Assembly: GCF_001189955.1 (NCBI RefSeq)
Contig: NZ_LFLT01000039.1
Location: forward strand, 1-40,508
Direction: 5' to 3'
Length of the DNA: 40,508 nt
Origin: Herbaspirillum chlorophenolicum
GTDB lineage: Bacteria; Pseudomonadota; Gammaproteobacteria; Burkholderiales; Burkholderiaceae_D
The stretch's first letter is position 1. The number at the start of each line of letters is the position of its first letter. Shown piece after piece: positions 7,248 through 17,700 of the stretch. The notes under the pieces are model-generated. The model was not told the origin of the DNA. It was given only the letters and a program-made list of their open reading frames with translations, and made no database searches. The position numbers and the translations under genes are program-made.

Positions 7248-8750
7248 ATGAGAACCCACTCTATCGCTCGCCAGCCTGCGCAAGCATTATGGCGAATCGC
7301 AAGCGCATCCATGTTGGCGGGCATACTGCTTTATGCCGTTTGCAGCAGCGCGCATGCGCAAGACAAACCGCAGGAAACACCAGCCGTTTCCGCCAGTGCC
7401 GGCGATGCCACCCAGTCCGATATCGAAAGCGGCCGTTATCTGGCCATTGCCGCCGACTGCATGGCATGCCACACCGCGCCGTCCGGCAAACCTTATGCCG
7501 GTGGCTATGCGATCGAATCGCCGCTGGGCACGATCTACGCGACCAACATCACGCCCTCCAAGACAGCCGGTATCGGCAACTACACCGAGCAGCAGTTTGC
7601 GCGCGCCTTGCGTGAAGGCGTGCGTGCCGACGGCAGCCATCTGTATCCGGCCATGCCTTATACCAGCTACGCCATGCTGACCGACGGCGATGTGCACAAG
7701 CTGTACAGCTATTTCATGCATGCGGTGGAAGCGGTCGACGAACCGCCTGCCAACCAGACCAAGCTGCCGTTTCCGTTCAATGTGCGGATGTCGATGCTGG
7801 GGTGGAATGCGATCTTCCTCGACAACAAGCGTTTCGTTCCGGATGCTTCCCAGTCGCAGCAAATCAATCGCGGAAAATATCTGGCCGATGGCCTGGCGCA
7901 TTGCAGTACCTGCCATACGCCGCGTAATTTCCTGATGGGGGAGAAAGGCGGCGCGGCCCTGGCCGGCGCCCCGCTTGGGCCGTGGCATGCGCCGAACATT
8001 ACCTCGGATGCCGTCAGCGGCATCGGTGGCTGGAGCGATGCCGAACTGGTGCAATACCTGAAAACCGGCCGCGCCGAAGGCAAGGGGCAGGCTGGCGGTG
8101 CGATGGCGGAAGCGGTGACCAACAGCTTCCAGCATCTGCGCGACGATGACATCGCCGCTATCGTTGCGTATCTGCGCACGGTGCCGCCGGTGCGCGATAG
8201 CGCCCAGCAAAAACCGGCATACAGCTATGGCAAGGCCGCCAGCGCCGAGTCCACGCTACGCGGCATGGCTGGCCCGAACGAGCACAACAGCCTTAACAGC
8301 GGCGCCGTATTGTTCAGCGGTTATTGCGCCAGCTGCCACTCTGCATCAGGCAGCGGCAGCAACGGCCAGAGCTATCCATCGCTGTTCAATAACACCACCA
8401 CCGGTTCCCGCAATCCGGCCAATCTGGTGGCGGCGATCCTGTATGGGGTGGAGCGCAAGGTCGGCGACCAGGAAATTCTGATGCCGCGCTTTGATGCGTA
8501 TTCCTATGTGAACCCGCTGACCGACCGGCAGATCGCGCTGATCGCCAATTACGTACTGGAGCAATACGGCAATCCGGATGTACAGGTCACGGAAGCCTAT
8601 GTGGCGCAGGCCCGCAGTGGCGGGGAGCAGCCGGCCCTGGCGAAATTGCAGCCGTATATGGCGCCGGCCATCGGTGCCGTTGTGGTGCTGTTGCTGCTGA
8701 TCGTCCTGGCGGTCATCATTGCGCGCCGACGCCGCCGGCCTGAACCTTAA
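7248..8750 (+). CDS. Tri-haem membrane-bound cytochrome c subunit of the dehydrogenase
   Basis: The product has 500 residues with a signal peptide (cleavage near A-H-A-Q, residue 38), three CxxCH haem sites (C-M-A-C-H near residue 71, C-S-T-C-H near 222, C-A-S-C-H near 362) and one C-terminal transmembrane helix (about 471-491) followed by an arginine-rich cytoplasmic tail. This is the usual architecture of the cytochrome subunit of alcohol, gluconate and glucose dehydrogenases, which anchors the complex to the periplasmic face of the inner membrane and passes electrons to ubiquinone. It starts two bases after the flavoprotein stop and is followed by a strong terminator, closing a three-gene operon. 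Confidence 0.94.
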   Translation: MRTHSIARQPAQALWRIASASMLAGILLYAVCSSAHAQDKPQETPAVSASAGDATQSDIESGRYLAIAADCMACHTAPSGKPYAGGYAIESPLGTIYATNITPSKTAGIGNYTEQQFARALREGVRADGSHLYPAMPYTSYAMLTDGDVHKLYSYFMHAVEAVDEPPANQTKLPFPFNVRMSMLGWNAIFLDNKRFVPDASQSQQINRGKYLADGLAHCSTCHTPRNFLMGEKGGAALAGAPLGPWHAPNITSDAVSGIGGWSDAELVQYLKTGRAEGKGQAGGAMAEAVTNSFQHLRDDDIAAIVAYLRTVPPVRDSAQQKPAYSYGKAASAESTLRGMAGPNEHNSLNSGAVLFSGYCASCHSASGSGSNGQSYPSLFNNTTTGSRNPANLVAAILYGVERKVGDQEILMPRFDAYSYVNPLTDRQIALIANYVLEQYGNPDVQVTEAYVAQARSGGEQPALAKLQPYMAPAIGAVVVLLLLIVLAVIIARRRRRPEP

Positions 8751-8803
8751 GTGATGGAGCCGCAACCTTTATTCCTGTTGCCGGTGAGGTCGCTGGTACA
8801 TTG

Positions 8804-8833
8804 AAAAAAACCGCCTTCGGGCGGTTTTTTTTT
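8804..8833. terminator. Bidirectional rho-independent terminator
   Basis: A run of seven A, the stem CCGCC-TTCG-GGCGG and a run of nine T form a symmetrical terminator between the convergent cytochrome gene (plus) and the diguanylate cyclase gene (minus). It can work for both. Confidence 0.93.
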
Positions 8834-8856
8834 CTGCGGTAATTGGCAATGGAGAA

Positions 8857-9516
8857 TTACCCCATGATGTAATTCACATCCAGACGTTTTCCATTTTTCA
8901 GGTTGTACATCCCGTCATCCGCTTTCGACAGCAAATCTTCAATGGATTCGCCATCGTCCGGATATTGTGCGTGGCCCATGCTGGCATCTATGGTCAGCAT
9001 CTTCCCGGCAATGAGAAACGGACTGGAAAAAGACTTGGCGACCTTGTCGCAGATCGTGGAAATATCCTGCGATGTCAGGACTTCCGCAACGACGACAAAC
9101 TCATCGCCGCCCATCCGCGCGACCGTGTCGTGATGGCGCAGATTCTCGGAAAGTCGCAAAGCGATCTGGTTCAGCAGAAGATCCCCGGCTGCATGGCCGA
9201 ACTTGTCATTGACCATCTTGAAACAGTCGAGGTCGAGAAAGAGCACGACAAAACACCCCTGTTCCCTTTGCGCTTTGGCGATGGCCTGGTTAATGCGGTC
9301 CTCCAGCAATAACCGGTTGGGAAGCCCGGTCAGCCAGTCATAGAGCGCGAGCTTTTTCAGTTCTTCATTGCTTGCCGCCGATTGCGCCAGCCTGGCCGAC
9401 AGGTCATTGCGTTCTCTCGTGATACGGACCAGCCTGATGCAGGCGATACCCAGGAACACAGTCACAAGCCCGAGACTACTCAAATATGCAATTAGATTGT
9501 TATCCATCCCAAACAT
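8857..9516 (-). CDS. Small membrane diguanylate cyclase (GGDEF)
   Basis: The roughly 219-residue protein has one N-terminal transmembrane helix (about residues 6-27 of this reading), a short helical linker and a GGDEF domain with an intact G-G-D-E-F signature. Five residues before it sits R-H-H-D, a good RxxD inhibitory site, so synthesis of cyclic-di-GMP is probably feedback-inhibited. The start is uncertain: GTG at 9528, ATG at 9516 (chosen because a GAAAG run precedes it) or ATG at 9507, which would overlap the upstream regulator stop as ATGGATAA. In every case it overlaps or touches the regulator gene and is probably co-transcribed with it. The gene is AT-richer than most of the window. 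Confidence 0.9.
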   Translation of the reverse strand: MFGMDNNLIAYLSSLGLVTVFLGIACIRLVRITRERNDLSARLAQSAASNEELKKLALYDWLTGLPNRLLLEDRINQAIAKAQREQGCFVVLFLDLDCFKMVNDKFGHAAGDLLLNQIALRLSENLRHHDTVARMGGDEFVVVAEVLTSQDISTICDKVAKSFSSPFLIAGKMLTIDASMGHAQYPDDGESIEDLLSKADDGMYNLKNGKRLDVNYIMG

Positions 9517-10212
9517 AAAAGATCGCACTTTCTTTCATTCCAACGCAGATGAAGCCTTTGCCGTAGATGTTTTTGATTTCGAATGTCGAATGACTGAGCT
9601 GGTTTAGTTTTTTCCTGATCCGATAGATGATGGTGTCGATCCGATGCGGATCAAAAATATCCGCCGCCATATTGAGCGCATGTAAAAGGCTCTCGGAGCT
9701 CACCGGGAAATGCGGACTCAAAAACAAGGTGGCCAATACAGCGCATTCCCTGTCACTGAGCGTGATGCGCTCGTTTCCGGGGCTGATCAGGGTACCGTTG
9801 CGTCGATGCAAGCGCCACGACTCGGCCGTGTTGAGGGCGGAGTCGGGCAAGATATGCAGCCGGCGCAAGAACGAACGAATCGTTGCAAGAAAAACGGAAT
9901 CCTTGATCGGCTTGTAGAGGAAATAGTCCGCACCGTCATGCAATGCCCTGGCATGAGCTGTTTCGTCAACATTCTCAGCGATCACCACGATCCCCAGCGT
10001 GGGAAATTTCTGCCGCAAATTGGCGATCAGCGGCAGGAACTCGCCCATGACTCGGGAAGCCTCAATGACTATGATTGATGGCTTTTTTTTTGAATCTCAA
10101 CATCCAATTGAGAAACAGAGGAGACCGATCTCATGGGAAGCCCCATGGGATGAAGAGCTTTTCGTATGCTCGCTGATCCCTCGTTCGAATGCTCTACGAT
10201 TAAGACGGCCAC
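9500..10212 (-). pseudogene. OmpR-type response regulator interrupted by a frameshift at an A9 tract
   Basis: The downstream frame (open from about 10090, with an internal ATG at 10048) encodes the second half of a receiver domain and a complete winged-helix DNA-binding domain. I read the missing first half upstream in another frame: from GTG 10212, preceded by GGGGGA, it starts V-A-V-L-I-V-E-H-S-N-E and continues to a run of nine A (minus strand, plus positions 10083-10091). One extra A would join the frames into a 237-residue protein. The receiver is also unusual: the position of the phosphorylated aspartate reads I-V-I-E-A-S, so glutamate replaces it, while the conserved lysine (L-Y-K-P) remains. 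The gene may be a true pseudogene, a sequencing error, or a gene expressed by polymerase slippage on A9. Confidence 0.8.
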
Positions 10213-10298
10213 GTCGATTCACATCCCCCAAATCGAAATACGCAGTTACTGGCGCTCTTACCGGATGAGCTTTAACTATTGATTACGTTATACATTCT

Positions 10299-10336
10299 TT
10301 TTGTCGGGGAGATATTCACAAAAAATCTCGACAAAA
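10299..10336. other. Imperfect palindrome upstream of the regulator
   Basis: Arms 10299-10306 (TTTTGTCG) with 10329-10336, and 10310-10313 with 10325-10328, pair around an 11-base loop with a GGG bulge. It is followed by T-rich sequence on the plus strand, where no gene precedes it, and has no T-run on the minus strand. An operator or transcript-end structure is possible. Confidence 0.4.
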
Positions 10337-10692
10337 TTTTCTTTGGGAAATATTGGAGGCGGCATTTGGAATGCTGCCATCCCGCGATATCCCGTTTTCA
10401 GATTGGTTGGCTTCAGGGGCACTCCAATCCCGCAAGCGAGATAGCCTCAAGCGGATTCCTTGATCTGAATCTGAAAGCGACGGGATATCAAGCGTCCCAT
10501 GAGCATGTCGCGGCATTGGAGCGGCAATGGAAAGTGGGACGGGACCGGGGCGCTGCGAGCAACTTAACCGGCGCGAGAGATGGAGCCGCGCGATGCTGCA
10601 AATAGTGCGGGCGGCAGGTATGAGGGGATGGTTTGATGCGACGATACTGTCGATCCTCGCATCAAACTGCAAACATCAATTCACAGGATTGC
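10337..10692. other. Gene-free, highly structured intergenic stretch
   Basis: No convincing gene is present; the small ORFs here lack ribosome sites and family resemblance. It contains several inverted repeats: 10358-10366 with 10370-10378; 10386-10404 with 10468-10489 (19 pairs with a three-base bulge, flanking about 60 bases); and a perfect ten-base repeat 10631-10640 with 10658-10667, just past the stop of the upstream diguanylate cyclase. The combination fits a small structured RNA, a small palindromic mobile repeat, or both. Confidence 0.45.
10631..10667 (-). other. Perfect stem-loop after diguanylate cyclase gene
   Basis: Ten perfect base pairs (GTTTGATGCG with CGCATCAAAC) close a 17-base loop 26 bases past the stop at 10693. 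There is no T-run after it on the minus strand, so it is not a typical intrinsic terminator; it may stabilise the 3' end of the transcript. Confidence 0.45.
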
Positions 10693-11388
10693 TCAACGAT
10701 TGGCCCGCCTCCGGCCCGATGTGCCTTCCCGCTCTTGCGGCGGCACGTCATCTTGCACGCGTTTCCTTCGATACATCTCTCCATCCGCCGTCGACAGCAA
10801 TCCCTTGATCGTGCTCCCGTGTTCGGGATAGACGGCCAGGCCGATGCTGGCGCTGATGGCGAATGGCGTGTGTTCCAGCAGGAAAGGGCGGTCGAATGAG
10901 CGTTCGATCTTGTCCAGGAGCGCCGCGCCATCGTCAGGATGGCCGATGGCGGCAATGACTACGAACTCATCGCCGCCGATGCGCGCCACCATCCCCTGGT
11001 CCTGCATGACCTGCCGCAGACGTTCTCCGACCAGGACCAGCAACTGGTCGCCGGCATGGTGGCCCATGGTGTCGTTGACCGTCTTGAATTCGTCCAGGTC
11101 CATAAACAGCGCCACGAAATGGCTTTGGCTTGCCTTTGCGTGCGCAATCGCTTTCTTCATCTGCTCATCAAGCAGGGTGCGGTTGGGCAGGCCGGTCAAG
11201 TGGTCGTACTGAGCGGCTTTCTTTAAACGGACAATCTCGCCGCGGGCGGCATCAAGTTCGATGCAGGCAGCACGCCACAGCTTGCGCATGCCCAGCAGGC
11301 GCCGCCACGTCGCGAGCCAAAAGACCACCGCACCGGCAAGTGCAGCCAGGCATGGGAGAAAAATATCGTTCGTTTCAAACATGGGCAT
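10693..11388 (-). CDS. Small membrane diguanylate cyclase (GGDEF), I-site absent
   Basis: From the ATG at 11388 (preceded by AAAGG) the product has 231 residues: one N-terminal transmembrane helix (about 10-27), a short linker and a GGDEF domain with an intact G-G-D-E-F signature. It has the same plan as the cyclase at 8857-9516, but the inhibitory-site position reads Q-D-Q-G in place of RxxD, so product inhibition through this site is not expected. The C-terminus is short and basic. A start 63 codons further upstream is possible but that extension looks non-coding. It is transcribed divergently from the giant surface-protein operon. Confidence 0.9.
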   Translation of the reverse strand: MPMFETNDIFLPCLAALAGAVVFWLATWRRLLGMRKLWRAACIELDAARGEIVRLKKAAQYDHLTGLPNRTLLDEQMKKAIAHAKASQSHFVALFMDLDEFKTVNDTMGHHAGDQLLVLVGERLRQVMQDQGMVARIGGDEFVVIAAIGHPDDGAALLDKIERSFDRPFLLEHTPFAISASIGLAVYPEHGSTIKGLLSTADGEMYRRKRVQDDVPPQEREGTSGRRRANR

Positions 11389-11796
11389 TGGCCTTTGCAA
11401 AACCAGGTGTCGCCGCAAGGGCGGCGCCTGGCCGGCGGTCTGAGTCGGTGACGTCAGGTAGCGATGGGGAGGATGCCGGCAGCCAAGGCTAGTCCTTGAG
11501 ACGTTGCAGGATTCCCTGTTGCGTCGATAGTCAAGCAATGCCCGTACGAGAGGGCATACGGGCGACACCGTTTTCATTTTTCATCGACGGTAGCGGCAAC
11601 GCCGGGCTTGCCGTTCGGAAATGGAGATGTCTGGCGCGAATATAGCAGCCAATGGCGGGAGGCATGTGCGGGTGGTCAGGTTTGGTCAGGCTTTGTTAGG
11701 TTCGGTCTGAATTTGTCAGAAATGAAACGTAAAAAAAAATCAAAATTCGGGCGCTCGAAACAATAAAGACAATTTGGAGCGACCGTCGGGGGGCGT
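11389..11796. promoter_or_regulatory. Divergent control region of surface-protein operon and cyclase
   Basis: These 408 bases hold no gene. Besides the tandem decamers at 11671-11720, there is a GC-rich hairpin at 11403-11431 directly before the cyclase start (minus-strand leader) and a seven-base inverted repeat 11540-11546 with 11557-11563. A TTGTCA at 11713-11718 could serve as a -35 element overlapped by the last decamer; no clear -10 follows, which would suit an activator-dependent promoter. Confidence 0.5.
11671..11720 (+). promoter_or_regulatory. Five tandem decamers, candidate OmpR/PhoB-type operator
   Basis: Five consecutive ten-base units start at 11671, 11681, 11691, 11701 and 11711. 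Their consensus is TTTGGTCAGG; bases 5, 6 and 9 (G, T, G) are identical in all five. Direct repeats with one helical turn of spacing are the known binding arrangement of OmpR/PhoB-family dimers. The array lies 77 bases before the upstream start of the giant surface protein. Related pairs occur at 24916-24935 and, on the minus strand, 30019-30038. Confidence 0.6.
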
Positions 11797-14700
11797 GTGG
11801 GAACAGCGAACCGGGATGGTCGATTCGCCCACTATTTCCTTGGTTCTTCCATGCACCGCTTTCGATTGCTTGGCCGCCTTGCCGGCTTGGTCACAGACCG
11901 TTCTTCATTCGCCGCATTGCTCTTCGGAGTCATCGGCATTGCGTATTCGGCGCCGTCGCTGGCCGCGCTCGATGTATCGATGAGCGTGGCCCCGGGCTAT
12001 GCCAATCCGATCAATCCGGGCGACGTGACCGCGTTTCGCATTACGTTGACCAACAGCGATCCGACCGGGCCGGTAACGAATGTCCAATTTACCGACAGCA
12101 TGCCCGCGGCACTGAAAGTCGCAGGTGTCGGCGTGAAGAGCTATGTCTGCGTCGACGGCACCGGAACAGCCGCGGCATCGGCAGGGACGGTCGGCGTGAC
12201 GCTGGGGGGAAGCGACATTACGCTGTCCAACGGCGTTCTCCCGGTGGCTGTGCTCAATGGCGCGAGCGGCCGTTGCGACATCGATGTTGAAGTCACTTCG
12301 ACTGCGGCCGGCACTTCGCCGGTCAATACCATTGCGGTCAATGCGGTGAGCGGTACCGATGCCAATGCCGTTACCGTGCGCAATATCGCCCAGGCGCAGC
12401 AGTCGATCAATGTGAACAACCTGGCATTGCCTGTCATCAGCAAAAGCTTTTCTTCGTCGACCGTGCTGCTGAGCGAAGGTTCGGTGCGCCTGAGCATCGT
12501 CATCAGCAACCCGAGTTCGGCGGCGCTGCCGCTCAATAACGCCGGCGATGCGCCCGGGTTTGCCATCCAGGACGCGCTGCCGACCGGCATGCAGGTGGCG
12601 GCGGCCCCGAATGCGTCGGCGAGCTGCTCCGGCAGCGGCGCGGCGCCGACATTCGCGCCGGCTGCCGGCGCCACGACCGTGACCGCGTATGGCGGCACCG
12701 TGGCGGCAGGCGGTACGTGCACGATGGCCGTCGATGTGGTGGGCGTGGCCAGCAGCGGCCGTTACAGCAATACGCTCAATAACGTCATCAGCCGCACCAC
12801 GGGTTTCGGCAACAAGCGCGGGCTGGTTCCGGTGGCCGATGCGACCGCATCGGTGTCGGTGCTCTCGCAACTGCAGGTGTCGAAGCAATTCGCCCTGACC
12901 ACGATCAGCGCCGGCCAGACATCGGCGCTGACCATCACCTTGCGTAACGTCAGCACCATCAGCGCCATCGCGCTCAACAGCTTTACCGACAGTCCAATCG
13001 ATGGCGTGGGCGTTGCCGGTTACGGCCTGCGCGTGGCCGGCACGCCGACGACGACCTGCAACACCGGGGTGGTGAAGACGGCAAACGACTATGGCATCAG
13101 CTTTGCCAATGCCGGATCGCTTGCCCCAGGCGCAAGCTGCACGATTACCGTGCCTTTCAGCGGCACCTTGCAAACGGCGGGAACACCGCTGTCCTTCACC
13201 AATACGATTCCGGAAGGGGCCATCGATACCAACGGTTCCGGTGTCGTCAGCCAACGCGCAACCCATTCGGTGACGGTGGTCGACCAGTTGCTGGTGCAAA
13301 AGCAATCCAGCCCCGACAAGGTCGCGCCGGGTAACCCGATTCGCTACACGATCACCGTCAATAATTATTCGTCGAGCCCGATGAGCAATGTCGCGGTGAA
13401 CGACCTCTTGCCAAGCGGCGTCATCGGCTTGCCGTCATTGGCCGGCGCACCGGGCGGCGGGGTGCCGAGCCTGTCGGGCAGCGGATGTTCGGCGCTCTCG
13501 CATGACATTCCCGCATTGCCGCTGACAAACGGCAACCTGCATTTCACGATTGGGAACTTCCCCGCAGGGACGGGGCCATCGCCCGGCACGTGTTCGATCA
13601 CCTTCTGGGCGATGCTGCCCAAAGGTGCGGGCAATGGCGTGACGATTACCAACCAGCTGCCGGCGGGATCGGTCGGCGTCGGCGGCATCTTCAACAGCAA
13701 CGTCTCGGGAGCCAGCGCCATCGTCACCGATGCGCTGACCATCGGCAAGGTATTCAATCCGCAGAATGCGTTTGAGGGCACGGTATCGCTGCTCACGCTG
13801 ACCTTGACCAACACCACGGCCAATGCCATCACCGGATTGAACTTCACCGACAACCTGCCGGCAGGTTCCGGTGGGGGGCAACTGATGGTGGCCAATCCTG
13901 CCGACGCATCCACCAGTTGCACCAATGGCACCGTGACGGCAACGCCCGGTTCCAATTCGATCTCGTTGTCCGGCGCCACGCTGGCCGGCCGCAGCAGCAA
14001 TGGCGCCGGTGATTTCGTCAGCTGCCAGGTGCAGGTCAAGGTGATCGGCCCGGCCGATAGCTACATCAATACCTTGCCGGCCGCTGCACTGACCGGGACC
14101 ACCACCTATGCCGATGGCAGCCCCGCCAGCCTGGCCAGCCCCGGGCCGGTGTCCGCCTCGCTGACATATGGCGCGGCCTTGCAGGCAGTCAAAACGTTTG
14201 CGCCGACGACGATCAGTGCCGGCGGCAAGTCGACGGTCCGCCTCAGCCTGAGCAACATCGGCACCGGCACGTTGAATAACGTCGGTGCGATCGATCCGTT
14301 GCCGGCCAACATGACCATCGCCTCATCGCCCAATGCGTACAGCACTTGCGGCGGATCGCCGGTGATCACTGCCGTGGCGGGAGCGTCGACCGCATCGATC
14401 TCCGGTGTGGTGCTGCCGCCGTCCGGCCGTTGCGATTTCCTGTTCGATGTCACCGGGACCGGCGGCAGCGCATGGGTCAATACGATCCCGGTGGGCAATG
14501 TCACCGCCACCGGCGGCGTGAAGAACACGACGCCGGTGACCGCCACACTGAACAACAGCACCAGCGGCGCCGTCTCGGTGACCAACAATACCGGCCCGAA
14601 CAACCTGTCCGCGCCGGGCCAGTCCAGCGTGCTTACGGTCAATATCCAGAACGGCGGTTCGATCGGCCTGACGGGCCTGAACCTGACCAACTACTTCACC

Positions 14701-17700
14701 GTCGGCGGCACGGCCGGTGGCGCCTTGACCGGCATGCAGCTGGCATCCTCGCCGGCCCTGGCGACGACTTGCCAGGGCGGTATCGTCAGCGCCAATGCCG
14801 ATGGCACCCGCATCACGCTGTCCAATGCCAATTTGCCTGCCGGCCAAACCTGCTCGATTACGGCCAATGTGACCATGACGACGACCGGCACCGTGCAGGA
14901 TACGATCCCGGTCGGCGCCATCAGCAACGACCAAAGCATCAGCAACACGACACTGACCGTGACCAGCCTCTCGGCCAGCGGCAATATCGGCGTGGTCAAG
15001 ACATTCATCCCGGCGGTGGTCAAGCCGGGCACGCAGGCGCGCCTGCGCCTGACCTTCCTCAATGCAGTCGGGCTGCCGCTGACCAACATGGCGGCAACCG
15101 ACAACCTGCCCGCGGGCCTGGTTGTCGCTTCCAATCCGAATGCGGCCACCACATGTACCGGCGCCACGGTGACGTCGACCGCGTCGCAAGTGCGCGTGAC
15201 CGGCGCGTCGCTGCCGGCGGCCTCAAACGGGGTGGCGCAGAGCTGCTATGCGGAAATCGATGTGATGGCCGCGACGGAGGGCGCCTATGTCAACGTGATT
15301 GCAGCCGGTGAGGTAACGGGAACCATCGGCGGCGGCAATGCCAGCAACCCGGCGCCCGGCACGTCTACCCTGCAGGCGCGCCAGCCGGTGACGATCGCCA
15401 AGGCATTTTCCCCGGCCCAGACGTCGCCCGGCACGCCTTCCACGGTCACCCTTACTCTGACCAACAGCAACGTGATTGCGCTGACCGGGGTACGCCTGAC
15501 GGATGTGCTTCCGGCAAATGTCGTCGTCGCACAGGTGCCGAACGCGTCTACCACTTGCGCCGGCGGCTATGTGTCGGCAGCGGTATCGGCGACTTCCGCC
15601 ACCCTGACCGGCGGGACCATTCCGGCCAACGGTGCGTGCACCGTCAAGTTCGATGTGGTCAGCAATATCTCCGGCATTTATGTCAATACGATCGCGGCCG
15701 GCGGATTGGTGAGCGCCGAAGGCGTGACCAATGAAAACCCTGCCAGCGCCACCCTGACATTGCTGGATCCGCCATCGGTCAGCAAGCAGTTCAGCCCGGT
15801 ATCGATCGCCTCGGGCGGCGTATCGACCCTGACCATCGTGCTGGGCAACACCAATGCGACCGCGGCAACCCTTGCGGCCGACCTGGTCGATACCTTGCCG
15901 ACGTCGCCCGGGCCCATCGTGGTTGCCTCCCCGGCCAACATCGGCGGCACCTGCACCACCGCGCGCGTCACTGCGGCGGCAGGTTCGGGAACCATGACTT
16001 ACAGCAGCGGCTCGACCATCCCGGCGGGCGGCTGCACCATCACCGTCAATGTCACCGGCACGGCGGCCGGCACCTATAACAACTTCATCGCCAGCGGCGC
16101 ATTGAAGACCAATGCGGGCAACAACGTGCAGCCGGCCACGGCCAACCTGACGATCAGTCCGCTCGGGTTCATCTCGGGCAAGGTCTTCAAGGACAACAAG
16201 GTCACGCCCAATGGCATCTTCCAGCAGGGCACCGACATCGGCATCGCCAATGTTTCCGTGGTGCTGACCGGCACCAGCTATGGCCCCGACGGCGTACCGG
16301 GCGGCGGCGACGATAGCGCGGTGAGCCTGTCCACGGTGACCGACGCGCTGGGCAACTATGCGTTCGTGGGTCTCAGCGCGGGAACCTATGTGGTGACCGA
16401 GCCGAACCAGCCGCCCGGCACCAATAACGGCATCACGACAGCCGGCACGATTTCCGTCGGCACCGGTACGCCAGGCGTGGCGACCCCGGTGACGACGACG
16501 CCGAGCCGCATCTCCGGCATCGTCCTGCAACGTGATGTGGGCGGCCAGGTGGCCTCGTCGCCCAACAACAACTTTGCCGAAGTCGTGCCGTCGTCGATTT
16601 CCGGCATGGTCTTCCTCGACCAGAACAACAATGGCGTGAAGGATCTGGCCGACACGGCGTTGGAAGGCGTCACCATCGAGCTGCTCAACGGCAGCGGCGC
16701 GGTAGTGGCAACGACGACGACCGATGCCAGCGGCGCATATGCCTTTGCCAACCTGGCGCCAGGCACCTATTCGGTACGCGAGCCGACGCAGCCGGCAGGC
16801 ACAGCCAACGGGATCACTACGGCAGGCGCCGTCGGCAATGGCGGTACGGCAGGCATCCCGACCAACCCGGCTACGCTGCCCAGCCGCATTTCGTCCATCG
16901 TTTTGCCGCCGGCCACCCACAGCAGCGGCAACAACTTTGCGGAAATCCCGAGCGGCCGCCAGATCTCCGGCCGCGTATTTGCCGATGTCGATAACGATGG
17001 GCTGTTCAACAACACCGACAGCGGCTTGTCCGGCGTGGTGCTCAACCTGACCGGCACCGATACCAACGGCAATGCCATTACCCGCACCACGACCACCACG
17101 GCCGACGGCCGCTATAGCTTCGTCGGGCTGCCGGAAGGCACCTATACCGTGACCGAACCGACGCAGCCGCCGCGCACCAATAACGGCATCACCACCGCGG
17201 GCACGGCCGGCGGCACGGCCACTCCGGTCGGGGTGGTGCCATCGGCCATCAGCAACATCAATCTGACGGGCAACAACACGACATCGGCCGAGAACAACTT
17301 CGCCGAGGTGCCGATCCTGGTCGGCGTGGTCTCGGGGAGGGTCTATGTCGATACCAACGGCAACGGCGTGGTCGATCCCGGCGAGGTTGGCATTGCGGGC
17401 GTCACCATGCGCCTGTCCGGCACCGACATCCACGGCAACGCGGTCAACCTGACTACCACCACAGCCGCAGACGGCCGCTACAGTTTCGCCAATTTGCAGC
17501 CGAGCAATGCCACCGGCTACATCATCACCGAAGTGCAGCCGGCGCTGTATGCCGACGGTCGTACCACGGTGGCGCCGGGCAACCCCGGTGTACCTGCCTC
17601 GGTCAAGCCGGTGTTGCCCAACAATGCCGACATCATCCGCAATGTGGTCGTGCAGGCGGGAGACAACCTGGCCGACTACAACTTCGGCGAAGGCGGCGCG

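Noticed and set aside
10316..10672. 118-codon minus-strand ORF in the structured spacer
   Set aside because: It covers the inverted repeats, has no ribosome site and no recognisable domain.
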